A stretch of 64,000 bases of DNA from Colwellia demingiae (lineage in GTDB: Bacteria > Pseudomonadota > Gammaproteobacteria > Enterobacterales > Alteromonadaceae). Positions 1 to 8,266 of the stretch are shown piece by piece (within the stretch, counting starts at the first letter, position 1; every line of letters begins with the position of its first letter). Position numbers and translations under genes: made by a program. The notes beneath the pieces are model-generated. The model was not told the origin of the DNA. It ran no database searches and was given only the letters and a program-made list of their open reading frames with translations. Where the stretch lies: NCBI RefSeq assembly GCF_007954275.1, contig NZ_VOLT01000004.1, positions 310,001 through 374,000 on the forward strand, given 5' to 3'.

Positions 1-245
1 TAGGTTATATTAGTGAACCGCATGCTGCTGTCGCTTATAAAGCACTACAATATAGCGCTGCTGAAGGCGAGTTTGGTGTCTTTTTAGGAACAGCTCATCC
101 AGCTAAATTTAAAGAAGTTGTTGAAAGTATTCTTGGTCAACCGTTAGGCTTACCAAAAGAGCTTGCCGATTGTGCTGGCGAGCCTATTTTGTCGCAAGAT
201 CTTGCAGCAAATTTCAATGATTTACGTAGCTACCTGCTGAGTTAA
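1..245 (+). CDS. thrC: Threonine synthase, C-terminal fragment (gene enters from the left edge)
   Basis: The reading frame is open from base 3 to the TAA at 243-245 and gives about 80 residues. It contains the stretch GYISEPHAAVAYKAL and the end motif GTAHPAKF, which I recognise from the C-terminus of PLP-dependent threonine synthase. That enzyme converts O-phosphohomoserine to threonine in the cytoplasm. The start and the PLP lysine lie outside the window. A strong terminator follows at 312-342, so the gene ends its transcript here. The identification rests on recall of the family's C-terminal sequence and is fairly secure. Confidence 0.85.
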   Translation, partial: GYISEPHAAVAYKALQYSAAEGEFGVFLGTAHPAKFKEVVESILGQPLGLPKELADCAGEPILSQDLAANFNDLRSYLLS

Positions 246-311
246 GCTGGGTGTAAAACCTCGCACTAACTATTTTGAGAATGCTTAATTGCATTACTTA
301 ACGTAAAATAT

Positions 312-342
312 AAAAGCTATCACTTAGGTGATAGCTTTTTTT
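312..342 (+). terminator. Rho-independent terminator after thrC
   Basis: A perfect stem AGCTATCAC/GTGATAGCT with a TTAG loop is followed by a run of T. It lies about 70 nt past the thrC stop and just before ung. Confidence 0.9.
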
Positions 343-374
343 ATTGCTAAACCCCTAAATCGTTGGATATGAAT

Positions 375-1052
375 ATGATGAAACCACAATGGCAACAGCT
401 TGTTAATCGAGAAGCGAAGCAAGGCTACTTTAAAAAATTAGTCACTGAAATAGCAAAACAAAGAGCGTCAGAAATTTCAATTTATCCAGCAGAAAATGAT
501 GTTTTTAATGCCTTTAATCATGTCGATATAGCGGGGGTTAAAGTTGTCATTCTAGGGCAAGATCCTTATCACGGAAAAGATCAGGCACACGGCTTAGCTT
601 TTTCAGTGCAGGATGGAGTTAAGGTACCACCATCACTTGTTAATATTTATAAAGAACTGTCGACTGATGTTGAGGGCTTTAAAACACCAAAGCACGGCTG
701 CTTAACACATTGGGCAGAGCAAGGAGTACTTCTGCTAAATACGGTTTTAACTGTGCAGCAAGCAAATGCTCATTCCCATGCAAAGTTGGGTTGGGAGACC
801 TTTACTGAACAAGCCATTAACGAATTAAATGAGCACAATGATGGCTGTGTCTTTATTTTATGGGGAGCACATGCACATAAGAAAGGTAAAAATATTAACC
901 AAGAAAAACATTTAGTTTTAACGGGGCCACATCCATCACCACTGTCTGCTTACAGAGGTTTTTTTGGCAGCAAACACTTTTCCCAAACTAATGATTGGTT
1001 AGCTAAACACGAAATTAATCAAATTGATTGGCATTTACCTCTAGGGACTTAG
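375..1052 (+). CDS. ung: Uracil-DNA glycosylase
   Basis: Family 1 uracil-DNA glycosylase, which removes uracil from DNA to start base excision repair. The water-activating motif GQDPYHG is present (Asp63 from the chosen start). So are the LLLNTVLTV strand and the DNA-intercalation loop HPSPLSAYRGFFG, whose His is near residue 187. Length is about 226 residues, normal for the family. The start is ambiguous: a TTG at 363 and ATGs at 369, 375 and 378 are all in frame. I chose 375 because the conserved Trp of the N-terminus then falls at the usual place, and the only SD-like bases (GGAT, about 366-369) sit a few bases upstream. The gene stands alone, with the thrC terminator before it. Confidence 0.96.
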   Translation: MMKPQWQQLVNREAKQGYFKKLVTEIAKQRASEISIYPAENDVFNAFNHVDIAGVKVVILGQDPYHGKDQAHGLAFSVQDGVKVPPSLVNIYKELSTDVEGFKTPKHGCLTHWAEQGVLLLNTVLTVQQANAHSHAKLGWETFTEQAINELNEHNDGCVFILWGAHAHKKGKNINQEKHLVLTGPHPSPLSAYRGFFGSKHFSQTNDWLAKHEINQIDWHLPLGT

Positions 1053-1197
1053 GGTAAAAGAAATTAATGATAATTCCTCTACTATTGAAAGTGCGTGATT
1101 TCAGTAGCAGTTATCACAGTGCCTTAACAACTTTATAATGGATTTTATTCTGCTATATTTTAAATAGCATGGAGTTCTACACTGAGGGGAAAACCTA

Positions 1198-1500
1198 ATG
1201 AGCATAAATTTTTCACCGTTCGATGAATCGTCAGTGATAATACTGAAACTATTAGCACAGCACTTTCCTACGCCAACAGAAATTGGCTTTAACGATGTTT
1301 TTGTCGACTCTGAGATGGACATTGACAAACGTGCTGCTCATATTGGCACGATAGCGTTTTTACGTCATGAAGATCTTATCGCTCATGACGTGGGTAGCGC
1401 ATCGTCTTTTATTCTTACTCGAAAAGGATTAGCGTTATTTAATGAAGATATCATTAAGCGTTTAAAAGAGCAGCTCAAAAGTGAGGTAAATAATATTTAA
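1198..1500 (+). CDS. Small protein of unknown function, possibly winged-helix
   Basis: A 100-residue cytoplasmic protein preceded by a good ribosome binding site (GAGGGG, about 8 bases before ATG). I do not recognise a named family with certainty. The alternation of predicted helices, a segment like HIGTIAFLRHEDLIAHD and the ending FILTRKGLALFNEDI look like a winged-helix fold with a short beta-wing, as in small MarR- or PadR-like proteins. This is only an impression. There is no signal peptide or membrane segment. A 267-bp repeat element begins 26 bases after the stop, so no gene is cotranscribed downstream on this strand. Confidence 0.75.
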   Translation: MSINFSPFDESSVIILKLLAQHFPTPTEIGFNDVFVDSEMDIDKRAAHIGTIAFLRHEDLIAHDVGSASSFILTRKGLALFNEDIIKRLKEQLKSEVNNI

Positions 1501-1525
1501 TCTCAACCTAAGCCGCTGTTCTACT

Positions 1526-1792
1526 TATACCCACTCCACTTGAATATGCTCGTTTCAGGAAGTTTGAGCGATTCATAATCAAGGCGCATTTTTTTATTAA
1601 GGGTCATTCCCTTAAAAAGAAATGTAACGCAGAGTATGATTTGCTCAGTCTTCCCCAGGGGGCTGGTTTAGAAACGCTTTATGCTGCGTTATTGATTTCG
1701 ACAATAGAATAACTATTCTCTTCAATCAATGTCTTGCCTAAAGGCGTTTCTAATTCCAGCTGAATCATGCATCTTCAAGTGGAACGGGTATA
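1526..1792. repeat. MITE-like repeat element, copy A (267 bp)
   Basis: It starts TATACCC followed by CCACTTGAA and ends TTCAAGTGG then GGGTATA, so the ends are imperfect inverted repeats of about 20 bp. Its reverse complement aligns almost base for base, and over the same length, with the element at 42484-42750. Shared internal blocks include TTTCTAAACCAGCCC, AATAGTTATTCTATTGTC and TTAAGGGAAT. It contains no convincing ORF, so it would be non-autonomous. It fills the gap between the small ORF and the acetyltransferase gene. Confidence 0.88.
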
Positions 1793-1807
1793 GATAGCTA
1801 CAGAATA

Positions 1808-2386
1808 TTAATTATCAAAATGAATAATCATTTCGGCAGCTTCACAATGACAATTGTGGCCACATAAAATACAGCTATAGCCTTGTTTACTCTCTTCATT
1901 CCACTTGTCAGGGTGTGATTTTATTAATTTTCCGCCACATTTACTGAAATATGACACGGCACTATTATTCGGGCTTTGTTTCCATAAATGACTTATGCCT
2001 GCTTGAGCGCCTTGTTGCTGTGCAGCGTTGATGGCAAGTTGTAATAGTTGTCTACCAATGCCTAAGCCTCGATATTTTTCATCAACGGTATTACATTTGA
2101 AATAACAGCACTTTTGGCTATCTACTTGCCATAAGTGTGGGCTGCACCATTGATCTATTTGCCATTGATTGGCCGAATAAGTACTACGAAAGCCGACAAC
2201 TTGGTCATCAAGCAGGGCGACAAAACTACAGTTAATGTTATTAATTATGCCTTTATTGGTCCACTCAATAATTTTATCATCATCTAAATAACCATCGCCA
2301 TGAACAAAATTGGCGAGCGTGATCACTTGTGAGAAATATTCTGATGTTAAAGCTAAATACTTAATAGTGTCATTTTTAATTGTCAT
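1808..2386 (-). CDS. GNAT-family N-acetyltransferase with a C-terminal cysteine cluster
   Basis: A 192-residue protein of the GNAT fold. Motif A, the acetyl-CoA pyrophosphate loop, reads YRGLGIGRQLLQLAI and matches R-x-x-G-x-G. It is followed by an Asn-containing segment (SPNNSAVSYFSKCGGK) typical of motif B. The last 22 residues carry Cys172, Cys175, Cys179 and Cys181 with His177 and His180, an arrangement that could bind a metal. That tail is not part of the usual fold. The substrate cannot be inferred. It stands alone between the repeat element and the downstream dehydrogenase gene, both of which it is separated from by about 100 bases or less. Confidence 0.85.
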   Translation of the reverse strand: MTIKNDTIKYLALTSEYFSQVITLANFVHGDGYLDDDKIIEWTNKGIINNINCSFVALLDDQVVGFRSTYSANQWQIDQWCSPHLWQVDSQKCCYFKCNTVDEKYRGLGIGRQLLQLAINAAQQQGAQAGISHLWKQSPNNSAVSYFSKCGGKLIKSHPDKWNEESKQGYSCILCGHNCHCEAAEMIIHFDN

Positions 2387-2492
2387 GGTTTTCTTAACGC
2401 ATCTAATTGATTATCTCAACGCTAAGATAGCAAAGCTTTAACTAACTTGCAGTGAAATTTACTTATCAATTAGTTGGGGTAACTGAGCTAGT

Positions 2493-3446
2493 TTACGTTA
2501 AACGATTTAATCGTTCGCCTTGGGTAAAGGAAATAATATTTTGGCTTAATAAATCAATTAAACGCTGTTGAGCTTCACTACTTGCCCAAGCGATATGCGC
2601 GGTTATTTTTAAATTGGTTAGCTTGTTATTAAGTAGTATGTGATCAGCAGAAGGCGGCTCTTGTGTTAATACATCTAAAATTGCATAGGAAATTTCTTTC
2701 GTTTTTAAAGCATTCAATAGAGCTGACTCATCAATTAATGCTCCTCGAGCTGTATTGACCAATACGGCGGTGTTTTTCATGCGAGATAATACACTTTCAT
2801 TAATAAAATTTTCAGTTTCAGGCGTTTGCGGGCAATGTAAACTGAGAATATCTGCTTGTTCTATGACCTGATCAAAAGAAACTCGTTCTACTCGAATAGT
2901 GCTGGCTTGAGGCCGTTCACTAATGAGTACTTTCATATTAAACGCCTTCGCAATATCAGCAACTGCTTTACCTAGGCTACCGTAGCCAATAATACCAAGC
3001 GTTTTTCCTGCTAATTCACTGATGTTATTACCGTGATAACAAAAGGTATCATTGCTTGACCATAAACCTTGTTCAGTATTGCTATTATGGTGACTTGTTT
3101 GCTGATAATACTCGAGTAACTGGGCAAAGACATACTGTGCGACAGACTGTCCCGCATAACCACTAACATTCGTTACGGCAATATTTAAATGACTAGCAGC
3201 TTCAATATCTACATTGTTATAACCCGTTGCACTGATACAAATGAGCTTTACCTTAGGTAAGGCGGATAAAACTTCTGCCGTTAACTGTACTTTATTGGTA
3301 ATAATAATATCTGCATCTAGACAGCGCGCCATTACCTCAGTAGGTGACGTATTGGCATAACAAACTAACTGGGTTACCTGTTGCTCAATGACAGAAAAAT
3401 CAATGGCAGAACTGAAGGTTTGTTTATCTAAAAATACTGCGCGCAT
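2493..3446 (-). CDS. D-isomer-specific 2-hydroxyacid dehydrogenase (glycerate dehydrogenase-like)
   Basis: NAD(P)-dependent reductase of 2-oxoacids, 317 residues. The Rossmann loop reads LGIIGYGSLGKAVA (GxGxxG). The catalytic set is visible: Arg in VNTARGALIDE, Glu in LTQEPPS and His in ITAHIAWAS. The His-Ile-Ala-Trp ending of the active site resembles glycerate/hydroxypyruvate reductases (HprA-like) more than formate or phosphoglycerate dehydrogenases. The substrate is therefore probably hydroxypyruvate or glyoxylate, though other 2-oxoacids are possible. The gene is separated from nnrS upstream by a hairpin at 3481-3521, so it probably has its own promoter. Confidence 0.92.
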   Translation of the reverse strand: MRAVFLDKQTFSSAIDFSVIEQQVTQLVCYANTSPTEVMARCLDADIIITNKVQLTAEVLSALPKVKLICISATGYNNVDIEAASHLNIAVTNVSGYAGQSVAQYVFAQLLEYYQQTSHHNSNTEQGLWSSNDTFCYHGNNISELAGKTLGIIGYGSLGKAVADIAKAFNMKVLISERPQASTIRVERVSFDQVIEQADILSLHCPQTPETENFINESVLSRMKNTAVLVNTARGALIDESALLNALKTKEISYAILDVLTQEPPSADHILLNNKLTNLKITAHIAWASSEAQQRLIDLLSQNIISFTQGERLNRLT

Positions 3447-3469
3447 GGTGTTTACTCTATTTTTTATAG

Positions 3470-3521
3470 TTGCCTAATAAAAATAAGCTAGGTAATTCGA
3501 ATAGAACTAGCTAGCTTATTT
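3470..3521 (-). terminator. Probable terminator of nnrS
   Basis: Perfect 11-bp arms (AAATAAGCTAG at 3481-3491, CTAGCTTATTT at 3511-3521) are separated by 19 bases. Read on the minus strand, the hairpin is followed by a T-rich tract (TTATTTTTATTA). It lies 58 bases past the nnrS stop. Confidence 0.65.
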
Positions 3522-3578
3522 ACATATTCAGGTACCGCAAGACATTGCTGTCATGTTATATAAAGAGTGTAAATCACT

Positions 3579-4784
3579 CTACCCAGGTCGACCATCTTTT
3601 CTTTCGTTTATTAACATAGGACCGTAACCGGCAATAAATATAACAAAAGCAATGATCCAAAATCCACCACTGATATCAATAAATAATAAAGTTTTTTCAG
3701 GAACAGCCCATGGGCCAAAGGAACGTACCAGTGCGGCTAAATTTATTAAGATATAGGCAACTGTCATTGATTTTGGTGGTGTTAATGGACGGCCTGTATG
3801 GCCTAAAGAAACACGTGATATCATGGCTAAAATCATACCGCCAATACCGCCAATAGTCAGTAAGTGCCACACATGATTACTTGTTACTTCAGGTATTAAA
3901 TAACTTGCACCAAGCACGAATAAACCAAAGCAGATAAATTTCATAGCGCCGTGAATAGACCATAAAAGAGGAACATTTAACGTTATCCAAGGACGCCATC
4001 TCACCCAACGCATCGTTTGAAATACGCTAGCAATGATAAGTAATACGCCAAAGAATGTCGCCGAAAAACCAACTATTGGTTGTAGTAGAAGACTGAACAT
4101 AGCAATATCTAAACTTCCATTAGCAGCTTTATCTAACCAAGGTAGCGGTGCAGCTTTAGGCGTTTTTGTGCCATTGGCTGTAAACATTGGAGCAACACGA
4201 CCAGCCATTACTGACATTAAAAAGGTTACTAACATAACACCCGCATAACCAGAGTAGACGCTATTGAATGTTGTCGGGTAATGTATTGATAAGTGCATCT
4301 CTAAATTAGCGATTGTGAATAAAGCGAGTAGCGGTACAAAGAACAAATTACGGTATTGCTTCATGGCAATAATTGGTTTGGCTAAGACATAAGCAACAGT
4401 GGGTAGAAAAAGTAGGTCGATTAGGCTGCTTAGTGTTGAGCCGAGTAAGTCAGGAACGACTAGCAAAGTGCGACCCGCTAACCAGAGCATGAATAATGCG
4501 AGTAGTGTATTGCCTTGAGCGCCTCTAACGCCAGTCCAATTTTGTACAGCAGTTAATAAAAAACCTGCAATAATGGCGCCGCCAAAACCAAAAATCATCT
4601 CATGAATGTGCCACCAATAACCGCCGCCTAAAGGTGATAAGCTAATTGTTCCCTTATACATTAATAGCCAAAGCGTAATGGCGAAAACGCTAAATAACGC
4701 CCCGCTTAGAAAAAAAGGTCTAAAACCTAAGCGTAATAACGGTGGAATTTTTTGTTCTGTTTTTAAGTCGGTGATTTGCATCAT
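3579..4784 (-). CDS. nnrS: NnrS family membrane protein (nitric oxide stress)
   Basis: A 401-residue polytopic inner-membrane protein with about 12 predicted helices. The N-terminus GFRPFFLSGALF and the segment WWHIHEMIFGFGGAIIAGFLLTAVQNWTG are signatures of the haem- and copper-containing NnrS family. That family protects cells against nitrosative stress. The conserved His residues of the second helix (HIHE) are candidate metal ligands. The start is preceded by AAGG. A sequence resembling half of an NsrR site (TAGATGTAT on the minus strand, about 4796-4806) lies just before it, which would fit NO-responsive control. That reading is inference only, because the second half-site is poor. No other nitrogen-oxide genes are nearby. 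Confidence 0.93.
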   Translation of the reverse strand: MMQITDLKTEQKIPPLLRLGFRPFFLSGALFSVFAITLWLLMYKGTISLSPLGGGYWWHIHEMIFGFGGAIIAGFLLTAVQNWTGVRGAQGNTLLALFMLWLAGRTLLVVPDLLGSTLSSLIDLLFLPTVAYVLAKPIIAMKQYRNLFFVPLLALFTIANLEMHLSIHYPTTFNSVYSGYAGVMLVTFLMSVMAGRVAPMFTANGTKTPKAAPLPWLDKAANGSLDIAMFSLLLQPIVGFSATFFGVLLIIASVFQTMRWVRWRPWITLNVPLLWSIHGAMKFICFGLFVLGASYLIPEVTSNHVWHLLTIGGIGGMILAMISRVSLGHTGRPLTPPKSMTVAYILINLAALVRSFGPWAVPEKTLLFIDISGGFWIIAFVIFIAGYGPMLINERKDGRPG

Positions 4785-4914
4785 TTGCGTGCCTTGTATA
4801 CATCTAAGATAATTACGACATAATTGTTAAGAATGATTGTAATGAATAGTCAGTAGTGATGCCCGAAATAGATCAAGGTATGGTCAATAATATTGTGGAG
4901 ATAACGAAAATAGA

Positions 4915-4939
4915 TAGGCTATCAAGTGTTGATAGCCTA
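4915..4939 (-). terminator. Stem-loop after the thioredoxin gene
   Basis: Perfect 11-bp inverted repeat TAGGCTATCAA/TTGATAGCCTA with a 3-base loop, 22 bases past the thioredoxin stop. The T tract on the minus strand is weak (TATCTATTTT). Confidence 0.65.
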
Positions 4940-4960
4940 ACTTGCTAATGGGGAGGTTTA

Positions 4961-5290
4961 TTACTGTTGAACGAACTTTGTCACTTGGCTGACAGAAGCG
5001 GCTCCCACTTGTGTAGCGACCAACTCTCCTTTGTTCATTAATAGTAATGTGGGAATACCTCGAATACCAAACTTAGCCATCAATTCTTGGCTGTTATCTG
5101 CGTTTATTTTTATGACTTTAATATTTTCATGTTCTTGTGCTATTTGCTCAACAACGGGGGCTAGCATTTTACATGGTGCACACCATGGTGCGTAAAAATC
5201 TATTAGTACCTTGCCTGTTGCTTGTTCTACTTCTTGAGAAAATTGTTCAGCTAAAATCTCTTCAACTTTTATCAATGTATCTGTGCTCAT
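4961..5290 (-). CDS. Thioredoxin with a WCAPC active site
   Basis: A 109-residue cytoplasmic thioredoxin that reduces protein disulfides. The active site is Trp36-Cys37-Ala38-Pro39-Cys40, where classical TrxA has WCGPC. The Asp32-like residue in VLIDFYAPW and the cis-proline loop RGIPTLLL are present. An upstream in-frame ATG would add four residues (MEYI). I chose the inner ATG because GGAG sits 8 bases before it. The gene is single and is divergent from the LysR regulator at 5500 with a 209-base gap, so the regulator may control it. It is probably a secondary thioredoxin rather than the housekeeping TrxA. Confidence 0.93.
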   Translation of the reverse strand: MSTDTLIKVEEILAEQFSQEVEQATGKVLIDFYAPWCAPCKMLAPVVEQIAQEHENIKVIKINADNSQELMAKFGIRGIPTLLLMNKGELVATQVGAASVSQVTKFVQQ

Positions 5291-5499
5291 GATGTACTCC
5301 ATCTGTTTTTTTGTTACTAAATTTCTACCAAAGGGTAGCTAAATGCTGTTTATTTAATGCGTATATTTCAGGTGATATGTCAGCGGTTAATCAACCCTCA
5401 ATCAGTAAATGCAGTGTACTGAAGTTGCAATTACTTTATTAGATGTGTTTAATGGAATTCATTGTTCTAAAAATGAAACAATAGAAAGGAAGTATAAAA

Positions 5500-6432
5500 T
5501 TGAGTAATTTAGATGATTTGCATTTATTTGTTAGCTTAGTTGAAGCGGGATCTTTTACAGCCGCCGCAAAGGAGTTAGGTATAGCCAAATCTAAGTTAAG
5601 CCGGCGTTTAGTATCGCTAGAGAAGAAACTAGGTTGTGAGCTTCTTCTACGTACTACGCGAAAGCAAGAGCTCACCGATAGTGGCCGATTGCTTTTTTGT
5701 GCCAGCAAAGAGCATATAGATGCTTTGGCTAAGGTCGAGGAAGAGCTTTCTTCATCATTACATCAGCCCCAAGGTAAGCTGAATATTTTATTACCCCTAG
5801 ATTTTTTTAACCAAATTATAAGTACATTAATTGGCGATTTCTTAAGTCGTTATCCTAAAATCCACTTACATTGTCAGCATTATTCAGGATCGGTTCCTGA
5901 ATTTGATCCCAAGTTTGACCTTTGTTTTGTCTTGCATGAACAAGCGTTGCCAACAACAAACTGGATTGCTAAAGAATTGTTAAGTTTTCCACAATCTATT
6001 TATTATTCACCGACAATGTCGTCGGAAACAGAAAGTCAATTGTGTCAAGAAAAAGCAATTAAACCAGAACAACTTAGCCATTATGACTGTATTTTAGAAG
6101 AAGAAGGTCAGCCGTGGCATTTTCGTAATGGTGATAAAATTGAGCAAGTTAATGTTAACGGTAGAGTGGTACTTTCTAGTCCAGAAATGCGTCTTCGTGC
6201 GGCGGAGCAGGGCTTGGGTTTGTGTAAGTTACCCGACTATGTTTTAAAAAATAGTGTATTAAAAAGCCGAGTATTAAAGAACAATTCACAAGCGCAATCA
6301 CTTCAACGATTATCACTTACTCATGAGAGTGTTGCTCAGCGCTTAAGTGTACTTTATCAAAGTCGCCATGTTGCTAGTAAAACGAGAACATTTTTAGATT
6401 ATTTTCAAAGTAATGTCGGGCAATTGCTGTAA
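5500..6432 (+). CDS. LysR-family transcriptional regulator
   Basis: A 310-residue regulator. Residues 1-60 form the typical N-terminal winged helix (LDDLHLFVSLVEAGSFTAAAKELGIAKSKLSRRL, quoted in part by its landmarks AGSFT and KSKLSRRL). From about residue 90 there is a substrate-binding domain beginning LNILLPLDFF. The start codon is TTG at 5500, supported by AAAGGAAG at 5485-5492, and no ATG lies near the helix-turn-helix. The domain resembles the CrgA/AaeR-like group whose first residues are MxxLDDLxLFV. LysR proteins often control the divergent neighbour, here a thioredoxin gene. The inducer is unknown. Confidence 0.93.
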   Translation: MSNLDDLHLFVSLVEAGSFTAAAKELGIAKSKLSRRLVSLEKKLGCELLLRTTRKQELTDSGRLLFCASKEHIDALAKVEEELSSSLHQPQGKLNILLPLDFFNQIISTLIGDFLSRYPKIHLHCQHYSGSVPEFDPKFDLCFVLHEQALPTTNWIAKELLSFPQSIYYSPTMSSETESQLCQEKAIKPEQLSHYDCILEEEGQPWHFRNGDKIEQVNVNGRVVLSSPEMRLRAAEQGLGLCKLPDYVLKNSVLKSRVLKNNSQAQSLQRLSLTHESVAQRLSVLYQSRHVASKTRTFLDYFQSNVGQLL

Positions 6433-6531
6433 ACCTCTCTAGGTGATCTTTTTCATATGCAGTTTTGCCACAGACACTAACGATTGTTATGATGTGACAT
6501 CTTTTTATTAACGAATAAATCATTGAATTTT

Positions 6532-7206
6532 ATGTCAGCAACATCACTTGAACGAATTACCGTAGAGCCTGAAACTCCAGCAACTTCCTGTGTAATCTGG
6601 TTACATGGTCTTGGAGACTCAGGTGCCGGCTTTGCACCTATTGTACCTATATTTTCTTTACCAGAAAATCACGGTATACGTTTTATTTTTCCTCATGCAC
6701 CTGAGCAAGCCGTAACGATTAACCAAGGTTATGTTATGCGGTCTTGGTATGATATCAAAAGCCTAGATTTACATAATCGTGCTGATATGGACGGTGTTTT
6801 AGCCTCTGAAAAAAAGGTACAGGCGTTAATTCAAGAACAAATTGATCAGGGTATAGCAGCTAAAAATATCGTATTAGCTGGCTTTAGCCAAGGTGGTGTA
6901 TTGAGTTTATTTACTGGTTTACGTTTTGGGCAAAGCTTAGCGGGTATCTTGGCATTATCTTGTTATTTACCTACATCCGATGCATTACCAGAGCAATGTC
7001 ACAGTGCTAATGCAGCGACGCCTATTTTACAAAACCATGGTGAGCGAGATGATGTTGTACCAATGAGTGCTGGTAAAATGGCAAATACATTATTAACAGC
7101 AGCTGACTACAACGTGGCTTGGAAAAGTTATCCAATGGACCATTCGGTATTACCCGATCAGCTGAAGGATATTTCCGCTTGGTTACAAGCGAGGTTGTTA
7201 GGTTAG
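6532..7206 (+). CDS. Carboxylesterase / acyl-protein thioesterase family hydrolase
   Basis: A 224-residue cytoplasmic alpha/beta hydrolase of the phospholipase/carboxylesterase family (abhydrolase 2; EstB- and APT1-like). The nucleophile elbow is GFSQGG (Ser119). The acid is in GERDDVVPM (Asp173 or 174) and the base is His204 in PMDHSV. The oxyanion region reads WLHGLGDSG. An in-frame TTG at 6523 would extend the protein by three residues, and the ATG at 6532 is the more natural start. It hydrolyses short-chain esters or thioesters; the physiological substrate cannot be told. It follows lysR by 99 bases and may or may not share its transcript. Confidence 0.92.
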   Translation: MSATSLERITVEPETPATSCVIWLHGLGDSGAGFAPIVPIFSLPENHGIRFIFPHAPEQAVTINQGYVMRSWYDIKSLDLHNRADMDGVLASEKKVQALIQEQIDQGIAAKNIVLAGFSQGGVLSLFTGLRFGQSLAGILALSCYLPTSDALPEQCHSANAATPILQNHGERDDVVPMSAGKMANTLLTAADYNVAWKSYPMDHSVLPDQLKDISAWLQARLLG

Positions 7207-7297
7207 TCATTAAGTCCACATTGAGTAGTATAAATGGGTATAGTTGCTTTAAGTCGTGGTCTTGTTAGTCACTGACATATAAAACTGAGGATGATGA

Positions 7298-8224
7298 ATG
7301 GACAGGATAAAAGCACGTAAGGGAATGGACAATACCGTGAAGGCAGCAATAAAGTTCAGGCCTGACAATGGCTGGTTTAATAGTCAGTACTTAACTGTTG
7401 CTAACGTGCTAAAAATCATAGTTTTCTTAACTCTGTGTTTTTTTATCTATAAAAAGTCTACCCAATCTCAACAAGAAAATGATGATAGCTTAATCTACCT
7501 TGCCATGCCTAAAGTAGATGACATTTACTTTTTAGACTTCAGAGTCCTCAGTGATAACCTGAGACCAAATGAAAAATATAGAATTGCTAAAGTAGTCGAT
7601 ATTACCGGTGATGTGGTAACGCTACTTTATGGCAATATCTTTTATCTACGCCAACAATCGCTAAAAGATAGTATTCGCTATGGCCAGTTAAGGTATAAAG
7701 GTTATTTTGAGTCTAAGCGTTATGACTTATCATTAACGCAGATAAAAGCAATGCATGACTCTAGCGCTATTTATATGGTTAAACGTCCAGATAAAAACAT
7801 GCTATTTGGGAATTATATTAATGATCCTAAAACGGATCTAAGTACTAATTTGTATATTCCAGGTAAGCGTGAAAATCTCGCAGGTCTAAGTTTGCTAAAA
7901 TCTGACTACCTTGAAAATAATGTAGAACAAGCTTTTGAACGTTTTAGTAGCTCAGCCCAGTTAGGCTTTGCACAAGGGCAAGTGAACTTCGCGCAAATGT
8001 ACTTGAACGGTGATTATATTAATAAGGATCTCACTCAAGCCTTGTATTGGTTTAAGCAAGCAGCACTGCAAAGTGATAAAGCAGGCGTACTTAAATACGT
8101 GATTGTTTGTCGGCAGGTTAGTTCTTGCCAAGAGGCTGATTTTTACCAAGAGTTATTAGATGCTGGCGTAAATATAAAAGTGAGAAAAATCGATTTTACC
8201 TTATCACCTAATGAAATAAGTTAA
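7298..8224 (+). CDS. Single-pass membrane protein with Sel1-like repeats
   Basis: A 308-residue protein. A positively charged N-terminus of about 37 residues is followed by one transmembrane helix (about 38-54, VLKIIVFLTLCFFIY). The middle is a probably periplasmic beta-rich region of no known family. The C-terminal part (about 190-265) has Sel1/TPR-type units, such as AQLGFAQGQVNFAQMYLNGDY and ALYWFKQAALQSDKAG. Sel1 repeats bind other proteins. GAGG lies 7-8 bases before the ATG. The C-terminus has Cys residues near VCRQVSSCQE that could form a disulfide. Function unknown. A perfect 12-bp hairpin follows directly after the stop. Confidence 0.82.
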   Translation: MDRIKARKGMDNTVKAAIKFRPDNGWFNSQYLTVANVLKIIVFLTLCFFIYKKSTQSQQENDDSLIYLAMPKVDDIYFLDFRVLSDNLRPNEKYRIAKVVDITGDVVTLLYGNIFYLRQQSLKDSIRYGQLRYKGYFESKRYDLSLTQIKAMHDSSAIYMVKRPDKNMLFGNYINDPKTDLSTNLYIPGKRENLAGLSLLKSDYLENNVEQAFERFSSSAQLGFAQGQVNFAQMYLNGDYINKDLTQALYWFKQAALQSDKAGVLKYVIVCRQVSSCQEADFYQELLDAGVNIKVRKIDFTLSPNEIS

Positions 8225-8236
8225 ACTTGTACAATC

Positions 8237-8266
8237 TACGTAGACTAATCTTATTTAGTCTACGTA
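8237..8266 (+). terminator. Stem-loop after the Sel1-repeat gene
   Basis: Perfect 12-bp arms (inner part ACGTAGACTAA/TTAGTCTACGT) around the loop TCTTAT, starting 13 bases past the stop. Only a weak T tract follows (AATCTTATT), so it may be a terminator or an RNA-stabilising hairpin. Confidence 0.6.
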
